Assembly (NCBI RefSeq): GCF_036417845.1
Contig: NC_089980.1
Span: 131,652,516 to 131,716,515 of the forward strand
Length of the DNA: 64,000 nt
Direction of reading: 5' to 3'
Source of the DNA: Apteryx mantelli
Taxonomy: Eukaryota > Chordata > Aves > Apterygiformes > Apterygidae
The translations under genes and the position numbers were made by a program. Shown here one piece after another: positions 40,001 through 52,000 of this stretch. Under the pieces are notes generated by a model. The model was not told the origin of the DNA, did not search any database, and was given only the letters and a program-made list of their open reading frames with translations. The first letter of the stretch is position 1. Each line of letters starts with the position of its first letter.

Positions 40001-43000
40001 ATTCTAAGCTGATTTTCAACATCTCTCAGATGTGTAAGATTCAAAGTGAGACTTTAGCTAAACTAATCCTAATTTTATCCTTTAAAAAAAAAATCAAATT
40101 TAAAATTTCAGTAAGTCTAAAATATATTAACACAATGCTTTTGATGCTTAAGACCTTGTATATCTCAGGACTGGGGGAGCTGTTTGCTTTTTTGCAAGTT
40201 ATATATGATTGACAAATACTTACCTGAATTACATCGCCAGTATTAAAGCTCATCTCATCATGATTCCTTGCTTCAAATGGATATAAAGCTCTGTAGTTTA
40301 CCAAGGCAACTGAATTCCTAGACTCTGAGGCACTAACTGCATTGCCTGAAAGGAGGAAAAAAAATAGTTACCCTTTTGATATAGCTGAAAGACATGCATT
40401 TAGTTGGAGGCTTCTCATTCTAAGCAACAGATACGAATATAACAAGACAACAGCCCCAGAGACACTATCAGAGTTAACTAGGCACAACAGGCTGAGGGGA
40501 TGCATACAATGCACGAATTTAATATCCTAATCATCAGAAATGTAATACAGGCGATAAAGTGCATTGTCTTCCGAAGCAAAAAAAATGACATCTTTATCTT
40601 CTCATCCTTTCTTGTCAAACAGCTTTGGCTAAGCCAGTGCTTTAGTGTAGTCCCTTTTAATACAATTATAATTTTCCAAGGTGAGAACACACTGATCAAC
40701 AGTAAGTGCTCAGCAGCACATACGATGATTCTACTTAAAAGTCTAAAATAGCAAAATACCACGTATTTCCATTTTCTAGGCATTTTATGTTCTCCAAGTC
40801 TACTAATGATGTTGCTAAACAGCTAAGCATTTTTCAAGGTGTAGCTGAGACGTGCAAAAATCTGTCAGTACAGCCCTGACTTGGTTCTTGCTGAACTCAG
40901 TGACAAACCTGGCTTAAAAAAAAACTGATGAGATCTAATGAACGAGAGAACTAATCAAAACTGGTTTTAATGAAAATACTGTTTTATCAGCATTTTTCAA
41001 GGTCCCACAAATAAAGTTAGGTTGACTTCAGTTCTTTTTGCTAATAAGATGCACAGGTTAATACAGAAACAAAGTGGACTGCAATGTTAATAATTCACGT
41101 CACTGGGGGTTACCTGTTCATGCACCCATCATCTAACAAAGCTCTGCTGTGTTAGCATTCTGCTTTAATGACAAAAGTTCAAGCCTTGTAAGAAAGCTAA
41201 AATATTACTGTTTCCAGATGCCATGATTTGTTGGCCAAGATCACCAAAAGATTTGTCGCAGAGCCATAGGTGCTGAAAATTGATAAAACCCAGCTGAAGT
41301 TAATAGAACTAGTATGATTTATACCAAACTAAAGACATGGAGTATTGCTTTTCTAATAATATTTTAGACAATAAACCTGCCATATTGTCATGTTAACAAC
41401 AAGACAGCTAAAGAATGAAGTGACATTCAAGAAAATAAGAATGATTAAAACAAAAAATTCCAAAAGAATCTTCATTTTCATTCAGGTACCTTCATTTTTC
41501 CATGGTGGCTTAAAAACTTTACTCTCTGTTGGTTTCAGCAGATCTGCAAACTTCTCATTTATGTTTAATTTAGAAATGCGTTTCTCTGTCTCTTGAGAGC
41601 TGGTCACTTCTTTTCTTTTCTTTAGTTCTTCATTCTGCTTACGCCTCTCCTCAGCTTCTTTTGCAATTTGTTCTTGCTTCCTTTTATCTTCTTCCAGTTG
41701 CCTCTGCCTTTGTTGTTCTGCTTCTCTCAGCATCTCAGCTTGCTTGTTTTTGCTGTCCTCTTCATGAAGCTGTTGATTTCTCCTTTCTCTCATCACAGCA
41801 ACTGCTTCTTCAGCTTTCTGTTTTTCTTGGATTTTTTCCTGCATTCGTTCTTCCTCTAATCGCTTTTTTTTCTCCTCTTCTTCCCTTCGGATGTTTTCCT
41901 GCCATTGGTTCTCTTTCTCCCGTTTTGCTTTCCTTAAAAAAGGAAGGAGGATAGGAAAACATAGATATAAAAATGAATGAGATGCACTTGTAAGTATAAA
42001 AACCTGCACTTGTAAGTAAAGCTGTGTCTACAGTTATGGTTTCTTTTCATTCTAGGCCATAAACTCTTTGGGAGGAGACTGTGCTTTGCCTAATGTGTAT
42101 GCCAGTATATTTCTCATATAAATAACAAACGGATTAAGAGTCTTCCTACAGAAACGCTGTGACGTGGTTACTTGTGCAGTGCCTCCGTGGGCACTTCTGC
42201 TCACCTACATTCTTAGGAGCAAGAAGTGATCTGTAACTTAACAAGGGTGGTTTTAGGCTTTCTGCCAAGGTAGTATCCAAATCTCTTGATTGCAAACTAA
42301 GATTTCCAAACAGATTCAATAACAGAATTAGCCTCTGGCAGATGCATAAAAATAGTCTTTGCATATTGATCTCTGCTGCTTTACTTCCTTGTCTTCAGCG
42401 GTGGCAATCTATTCAGCATGTTTACGCCCTCGGCTGCCAAACCACACTCCTTAGCAGGGAGAAAGAGAGAGAGAATCTGGAAATCCGTCTGTATTCTGTG
42501 AAGTTACCCAGATTTTAACCTGTGCCTCATCTTGCCTGACAAGTCATTATCCAGATGAACACCCTTAAAGTCACTGCATTTTAGCTGACAGGCCATTCTT
42601 CTGGTCTTACCAGCTGTCCTGGCCTTGGGGCCACAGCTTTCTGAAGGGATTCCTGACGAGGGATCACGCCTAGAGGAGGCTGCTGTACCGAGTCAGTGGG
42701 GAAAGTCCACCGATCTGACAGCCGTTTTATTGCGTTTTCAGACCCATGACAAGGTTGGGTAGGAGCTATGCAGTAATAGTGTTACCTCTCTCATACAGTT
42801 GTAGACAACAGAAAAGTTAACAGGACATCGTGGTACGGGTGGCGTACTGTCCTCTTAAAACGACTGCCACAAACGTTACAAAATTCTTATCACATTATTG
42901 TAGAAAAAAGATGTCATGAGTTAAGACCATGAATGATGAATACTAAAGATTATTAACTCTGTTTCATTCAAAACTGTCAAAGCAAGTCAGAATCATCAGA

Positions 43001-46000
43001 AAAGAAAATCTCACAAAATACAGCAACTTTCTGTTCTCATAGGAAAAACCCGATTAAGAAAAGTGAAACTAGTACAACAAAGAAATGCCAGAGCTGAGGA
43101 CTCACCACTGAAAGCACTCATCCACCTAATTCCCTGGCACTATTTCAGTCTGGGACTATTAAACTCCACCACCAAAGTTACAGCAGTAAAACAGTCAGCT
43201 GATAGTAGAAGGTCCAGAGAGACCTAAGAGAGGCAATATCAAAACCTAAAAGCTACAATTTCTTAATTGGCAAAACTCAGGCAAATAAAAACCAGTTGCA
43301 AGTGAGGCCATAAGAAAAGGAGAAGAGAGAAAAGTAAGTCTGGGTGTTTGATACAAGGCTTGGCTTAGCAAAAACAGCATCAAATACATGAAAGAAGAAA
43401 TGATCCTTTCTTAAAGACGTATTTGAATTTTCTCATTGCTCTTTTAAAAAAAGAACCCAAAACTTAAAACTAAAAATTTGCTCACTCATCCAACTTTCAA
43501 GATTAATACGGGAATTAAGCAGTCAGTGTCTCTCCTGTTTTCTTAAATATCAGGTGACTACAAATATCACAACTGTCTGGAGTCTCTATTGGAATTTCCA
43601 TTTCTAAGCAAAGGGACCAGATCTTTTCAAGGTCAGCAAAACAAAGCAGAAAGTATACGGAAATTTAAATGTGTGAGAATTGTGTGTTAAGCTAAAAATC
43701 CTTACAGGAAAAGTAACTACTTGGACTATTTATCCATCAACTTCAAATTTTCTAGTTTCAAGTTTTCTAAAGAACAGGAAGATAAAAACAGATTGGAGGA
43801 GGAAAGTCAAACCATCTTATATCAGTGGTACCTCATATTAAAAATTTTCTCTAAGGCAACTAGGATGTGTTTTTACCAATTAGACTTCTTGCTCATTACA
43901 ATTAATGTCTTAAATCACCACAGCATTATTTTGCTTCAGAAACTGGATGCTGATACTTTTTGGACACGGTACCTTGCAGCCTCATCTTCCAGTCGCTTTT
44001 TCCGTGCCAGTTCAGCTCTTCTTTTTTCTACCTCTCTTATTTTATCCTGTTTGATCCTGTGGAGCTGCTCCAAGGCTAATTGCTGTGTGTTATAACTTTC
44101 TCTCAGGTCCTAATGAGGAAACACAATGAAGGACATCAAAAGAATTTTATTTTTATTTTTTTTTGAGAAAAGCATCCAGGCATTTTAATGCTTTGTGAAC
44201 CAAGTTCTAATACAAATGGACAAAATGATATTAAGTTATTAATAGCCCCTGAAAGTCACTGTAAGGGAAGTCAAAAAAAACAAAAGTATAAAAATAGCTG
44301 GCAGGTTTGCAGAGCCGTTTATGTAACTTAGGCTTTCAAGGAGCCCTTCCAGTCATGGCCCTGCTGGAAATGGAAATATGACAGAAGAAATGGGAAAATA
44401 TGAAACCGAGTAATGAAACACAACATTATCTAAGGACAATGAGGACAATGAAGCCTATTTTAAATAACCAGAAGACACGTTTGTTGAGGAGGCAGGCTTT
44501 AACCGAAGCCAACGCAACACCATAAACCCGAGTTCACCGTCCGTCTTTTTTCCTCTTCATTCACAGCTGTAAAATACAGCTGAGAAGTGCTAGGCTCAAA
44601 CAGAAGACAAAAATAACTCCAGCAGAACGGGGATGATCACTCCCATATTAAAATCAGAAAACCCAATAAAAATATTCACTAGGCCTACCACAGTGGGAAG
44701 CCGTAGCCTAAAGACACTAACTCACGCTACAGTCTTTATAATTTTATTCCATTCCTGTTGATCAAATCCTTCAATTCTTATTTGATTACAAACTTTTTCA
44801 AGCAAAACATCATCATGAATTCTTGGGATAATTAGATTTACAGAAAAAACAAAACAAAACAAAACTTTACCAGTAATGCTTTAGAACGTCCTTCACAATG
44901 TCACAAATGATTTGTGGGATACTACATCATTTTTTCTCAGGCATGCTAGTGCTACACACTGAGCAAGGCAATAGGTATATCCTGACCTTTCATAAATACA
45001 AATAAAGCAATTAAAATGACCTATTCCCACTGCAATATGCACCTATGCCAATAATCATGTTGCCTAAGAAATACAGTCTAATTTACATGAAAAAGGCAAG
45101 ATAACAAGACTTCTGCAGCAGTGCAAGTCTCTGTAACAATAAACTAAACCCAGCAATTTACTTTTTTTCCCCCCAAACATATTTAGCTGAGAATACTTTC
45201 TTCTCACTTTGAGGATCACTGTGGAAACAAGTTTTCATCATAAAAAAAAAAAAACAACTTGTGTTTTCATTTTAAGGAGAGAATAATCCTTTTGCAGGAT
45301 GGAAAAGTCAGTTAAATAATTCTGAGAATAATTTATGAGGATTTATGAGATATCTGACCCCAGCAGGCAAAAGCAGTGTTGAGGGAAAACAGCAATTAAG
45401 CTTTAGTGCTGGGTTAATCTGGAGGTTTAATAGCACTGCATTTGGGATGTCATAGGTCACATCTGTGGCATTGATGCTATTTCTAGACTCTTCTAAACTC
45501 TGACACCTGACTCAGGCTCAAGATGCAAGGACGCATGCACGTGAGACAGGTAGACAGCAAAAGATGGAAAGGTGGAGGAAGACACTATTTCCATCTGAGA
45601 CAGATTTTTTTTTTCCCCCTGATGTTATCTTATCTAAAAAGAAAAATATCTGGGTAAAACAACTTAGTGAACACAGTCTATTAACAAGTAAGATGGATAT
45701 CAGTATTCTGCAGTTTGGCTTTCTAGGCAGGTAACATTTTAAGTTTTTAAGAGCATTTATAAGCAAGCAGAAAGAAAAAGCCTAGTGATTTTCTTTTAGG
45801 AAAATTTGTTTAATAGAGGTCATATACCCAAACAGAAAGGGTAAGCAGAGAAAAAAAACTGCGAAATAATTAAAAAGCAGAAGAGCCAAAGATTAGAAAA
45901 TAACCTTAAGTAAGAGGAAGAGGTTGTTGAGACAGCTTAGCAGAGACAAAAGGCACTGAAGAACAGAATCATCCATATTCTCACACTGTAAGATAAGGCA

Positions 46001-49000
46001 GATAAAAAGCCAATTAAACTTTGCAATGTATTTTTAAAAACATATTTTAGGGAAGGCTCAATTGTGGATGCACTCACTGAACATAGCAAGCCATGCAAGT
46101 AAATGAGTAACTAAAAACACATGTAACCAATGTTACATGAAGGCATCTTCTAAAGAAAAACACACTTTTTAAATGCCTACAAATTTTTCCTTGTGTTCTT
46201 TTTAATGAATGGTGTACGGCCCTCACATTAGCCCAACATAAAACCATTACTTCAGAATAAAGTCCACATCATTGCCATTATGAATAACCTGGCAAATAAA
46301 GTTAAGGGGATACGTGCGAGCCTGCCTGAAAACTGCATGCATTTTTAGGTGAGTCAAGAGTCGTCTCTGAAACAAAAATGCCTTCAGGTCCAGTAGCCAG
46401 CGTTTATTAACTTCTACACAAATAAGTGGCCTATGTTACTTATAGAACAGCACCTGAGTCTGCCACCAGATCTTGTATGATGTACTGTGAAACCCTGTAT
46501 TTCTTTTATTAAAAGTTAAATACTAAATCCACAATTCAAAAAAGGTAGTCAATAAAACCTCAGTATCATAGGGGCAGAATTTGCAAGGGCCTGAGAAACT
46601 TTGACTCCAATTCAAAACAAATTCTAGAGGGCACAGGTTGAGAGTGAGCAATAGTTGATTCATGCAAAGCAATGATTAGCAAGATGTTAGTATTTTAATA
46701 TATTAGTTTAAAATGCATTTTTATTGCACTATTTATTTGCTGCAAGACCTTTGGTAATTCTTATTTGACATTCAAAGTTGGGAAAGGCTTTTGGAAGTGG
46801 AGCTATGTAAAAGACCAGCACAAAACAAACAAACAAACAACCCCCCCCAAAACCCCACAACCTGGTGGAACTACCATCAATCTTTATGACTGCACAGAAA
46901 AACAAAGATAGTGCTTACCAGTGTAACACTATGTATTTAGAGAAATGCACCTACCTTAAGCTGACTGTTAAATGCATCCATTTCAGAAAGTTTAGAAGCA
47001 GTTTCTTTTTCAAGGGCATCTAGTTGTTCCTTAAGTCTTTGGCATAATTCTTCCTTTTCTAAGGACTTCCTGTGAACTGAACTGATCCCTGTACCTGCAG
47101 AAGGAAAAACAAGCCTTTTAAAAGGATTTGTGTTTTCATGAATTATTTTACTTCTTCCTAATACACATACACTCCAAATTCAGCATCTCTGTTCTCACAG
47201 AAATTCCCTGATTTACTATTCTGTTCTTATAGAGTACAGAGAAGAGCTGGGCCCAACACCTGAGACTCACAGACATTACATCTAATATATACCAAAAAAT
47301 AATTTGCAATTTGTTTTTATATCATTTTAGACTGATCCATAGGAAGCTTCTGAAGGTGGGGACTTCTAGAGTGCTTTAGTGTAAAGACCAGTGTAAATTT
47401 TATGTAAATGAACTCTCCTGATTTTACACTACCAAAAAAGACAAGGTGTTAATAAGGATCATAGTATCTGTGTGCTGTACAGTCTGCATAAATAGAGTTT
47501 CAAGCAAAATCCTTGCCTTCTCAGGAAAATATCTCTGTTTGCCTGCATTTAGAACATAAAGGAAATAAGAAAGTAGATATAACAATTTTAAGTTGCCATA
47601 CACTAACAATATAAATGGTTTGATTAATACCCCTATATCTTTGAATCTTTTCTATGAGTGATGAAAAACTGGCAATGAAAACCAAAGAGAACTCATTTGC
47701 AGACACTTACTCTGAGTGTTGTCAAGCTGAATGTTTTTAATTCTTTCACTTAACAATTTCTTTTCAGGAACTAAATAGATTAGTTTATTCTGATACTCCT
47801 GTAGATATTGGAGAGAACATAACAAATTTTTAATATTGTTTATATATCAGTAACTAAAAATGGGGTAAATTTTCAAATATAATTTAAATTCATGTTAATT
47901 AAACATTGTTACATATTTTCATTACGGGGAAGAGGAAAAACTGACTTCTTTTACACTCCCAATATAAATACTATTAAAAATTAAATCTTTTCAACCCACA
48001 AACATTAACACAGATGGAAAAGACACATTTAACAGACTTCCTAGAAGTATAAATATTATCACGAGAACATTATGTTGACCGCCTCACATCTAACATAGAA
48101 CAACAACTTGCTCTGACACACAAGAGCAGATAGCAGTTAGCTATTTTGAAGTAATTCATGTCTTGTTATTTGAAGGAGAAAAAAAAAAATCCCCCAAAAC
48201 AAGAACAGAAAGCTAATTCTGCCTGGAGAAAAGACTAACTCAGCCTCGCACTTTTTGCTCTCCATACAGAAAAATATTCCTCAAAAATGTGTGTCTGGAG
48301 CCATATAAGAATCCATAATTAAAGAGAAGTCTCTGTTGCCTGTTTATAAAAGTGTGGCTGAGGTTTTGATTACTGTCATCATTCTACTATCAACTTGCAG
48401 CACATGTAATCATTTCTTTAGCACTGCAAAGAAAATTAACAGCCTCTGGAATGTCGATGGCTTTGCCAATTTCCTCTCCGCACTGTAATCAAACTGATTC
48501 GTTATTCCTCCCTACTGAAACTTATTATCAACAGCGGTACAGAAACACAGAATGGGAAACAAAGAAGAGTTACAAACTTAAATGAAAGCTACATACCTGA
48601 AGCTGTTGTTGTAGTTGCTTGACTTCCATAATTCCTTGGTCATATTTCTTATCTAAAGCCTCCAGCTCAGTTTTCCGAATTTGCTTTTTGCTTCGAATAT
48701 CTTGCAATCTGTCTGAGATCTGATGATGTTTGTCCGTCTAGAAAGAAATCAAAAGAAAATTATACATGAGCAATTCTTAAAACAACCCAAGACATCTCCT
48801 TTGAATTGCTCACCCAAAGCAAAGCAAAATTCCTTACAGGACATGAATGTATATTCTAAGCAGCACGTGCTTTAAAATACTGTACTTCATTTAAAGATAG
48901 GTAATGAAATTTGTGTCTTACTAGGGCTTCTAATTCAAGATTAAGGCTCTTCTTCCTAGAGGTCAACTTGACAATTTCTTCTTGTTCCCTGTTACGTTGA

Positions 49001-52000
49001 TTAAGAAGATCTTGGCGACGAATTCTCTCCCATTCCAATCGTCGTTGGCGCTCAAGTTCTTGCTTAGCTGCCTAGAGAGAAATTAAATCAGTCTTAATCA
49101 CAATGGAGATACAAAACAGAGACTATTATTCAATATAATATGCTCGCTTGTAAATAGTGTAACAGCAATGTAAAGAATTGTCTTTTTTCAAGTGATTTTT
49201 ATATACTTCAGCATCAAAGAACAGAGGCAATGATGCTATAGGACTCTTCATGCCATGCACCTAACTCCTGATGAAGAAAAACTTTATGCACATAAAACAT
49301 TTATGCACATAAATTTAAAATTTTTCTTAAATTTATGTGCATAAATGAGTGTATTAGTGACAGATATTACTCATAACCTCCGAGTATTTCACAGAGCTAC
49401 ATAAAATATGCAAGTCTTAGTATGCCCAGAGACACCCAGTAAAACCAAACCTGTCTCAGGATCAGCAGGCAAAATATTATCAATTGTGAGTTAGTAGAAT
49501 CTTGCTTAGGATACAGATTAAAATTTTTTTTTTTTTTAACAGGTTTCTAAGAAATCCGTCCAAGAAAATCTCACCTGTGCTGTGAAATATCTGAAAACTT
49601 TAACATATACCAACACCTCATTCATTTAAAAAAAGATATAGAGTTTTCAGACAGTAATGATAGTCTCCAAAACAGCTTGCCAATAGCCAGGCACGGACAC
49701 TGAGCCACAGCCAACAGTCAAATCCTGAACGCTCCATCAAGTGGGTACTATATGCATGTACACATTCCTTAAAGCATTAAAATATAATTTCAAGAAAACA
49801 ACCTCCCGCCTTTCTATTTCTTTCCTCCTTTCTTCTTCCCTTTGTCTTTCCAGCTCTCGTTGTCTCTCCAGCTGCCTTTCCATTTCAAGTTGTTTTTTCC
49901 GTTCCTGCTCCTGACGTTCCCGCTCTCTTCGCTCCTGTTCTTCTCTTTCTTTCTGAGCCTTACGTTCCGCCTCTCTCTGCTGCTGCTCCAGCAGGACCTG
50001 ACGGCGTTTTTCCAGCTCCATATTTCCCCTCTCATAGTTTGCTTTCCTTTTGTCCTCAAATGTCACTAAAATAAGGAAAGGTAGTTCAGTTCTGTCCTAT
50101 ATAAAATATTGCTCCCAAACAAGTACCTCTGTTATGCCCCTAATGATATATACTTTCTTATTGGTGAGCTGAGGTTGTTGGATCATGGATAACTTAAGCA
50201 ATATGCATTCATTAAAGTATTGTTTTTCCTTTTAAAAATGTCAGTATTAATGCTTCTATAAACTAGCAAAAGACTCTTCTTGAAAGGAAACAGGTTTTCC
50301 ATTACGCAAGAAACATTAATACACTGAGAAGGAGTTTTTAAGAAGAGCAGTTCTCTGAAAATTATCCTGAAGTTAAAAACAGCAGGAAACAAAACAGGAT
50401 CAAGCTCAATTACTGCAGTATAGGATAAGAAGAGATACACAGGAATGACCTAGGCTTTAAGCAACCACCCTTCCAAAAAGAGAATCAAGTTGTGTCATAC
50501 ACTTCTTTAAGAGATCTTTGCTAGTAGCATCTGGAAGATGACAGCAGAATCTATATATAATTTGTACACAGCATAGTTTTCAGGTAATTGAACAACACTG
50601 GGATCTCTTGGTTTCAAAATCCTCCACGAGCAGAACAAAGTAATGCCAACAACTTTTCCACGTCACAGAAATATTTGGCCATGAAGGATTTCTTTTCCAA
50701 AATACATTATTAATGCTACTGAGAACAGCGCACTTCTCCTTTCCTAAGCTAAATATAGCCCCTATCTCTGCTTTCTCAATTTTATTAGCAGTAATTGGCT
50801 GACTATCTTCTTAATGACCTTCCTTCCACCCAAGATGAACAGGATCTAGCTTCTGAAATGAAGCCCCTTTGGGATTTAATTATGTCTCCTACCTTCTATA
50901 TGTTTCAGTACCCTTTGAAGACAGCCCTATACATTAAGAATGAGACCAAGAACCATACTTTACCTGGCTGTTTTTTCTGTGGCTCCTCCTCTTGCACAGG
51001 CTGGTAAGATGGCAGAGTTCCATTTATATTTTCAGTGTATTTTCCACTTCTGTGTGTGTGTGTGGGGGGGGGGGGGGGGAGAAATAACACAAAGTTATTT
51101 TGTTTGTAGAAAACAATTCCACTGAAAATATATTACGTTTCACTGTCCTCAGTAATTCACCTGAAAGAAGGTGGCACCAGTTCAAGAGGCAGAGTTAGTG
51201 GCAGAGGCTGTCCAGCTTTGGCCATATCAGTTAGATGCATGGCTAACACAAACTCATCAGCTTTCAGCTGTCCATCTCCATCAATATCAGCCAGCGACCT
51301 GCACAGTTTTAATAACAATTCTAATTAGAACTAAACATCAATCGCTCACAAATGATAGCTGAAACAATTTACTGTAAAATAATTTTTTCTCAATGGAGAA
51401 TTCCTGTGAAATGATGTGTAAAGATAATTAGAATTACTAAAATCAACAGTGGATAAAAGGAGATATTATTCTGTTTAATAATATGCTGTTATAAAGATGT
51501 TTTTGCAAAATACACACAAAAAAAAAAAAGAACTAAAAAAGGTAAATGAGGATAGGAAAGGTTAAGTGACTTTGATTTGTTGCATCACCAATGCAAGAGC
51601 TGGGAACAGAATCCAGGCCTGTTCTTAACCAGCCCTACATGACAGAACCCATTTTTTAAACTCATTCTTCCCTTAAAAAAAGCATTATATAAAATTACAT
51701 CCAATTTCCACTGTAGGAACCTTTGCACAGAATTTTTTTTCCCCCTTGTGTCTCCATGGCAGTGCAGCTGCCAGTGCTGCAGGGAAGATGGAAGCTACTG
51801 CAGAGCTCCTTGCAAAAGGCAGGAAAAGGATCACCTGCCCTCTCTAACAAGGAGGCAGAACACACAGTCATAACATTAGCTTCCTTGTACCTAAAATGCT
51901 TGCCACACAGGGGAAAAACCATGAAATGCTTCCAGAGATGGAGGCAAGAAAGCAGGAACCTCTCTCAAAGAATACTCTATGTAAATATAACTGCAGGAAT

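Noticed and set aside
41661..41954. Hydrophobic plus-strand open frames over exon 16
   Set aside because: Mirror image of the charged coiled-coil exon; antisense of Lys/Glu codons gives Phe/Leu.
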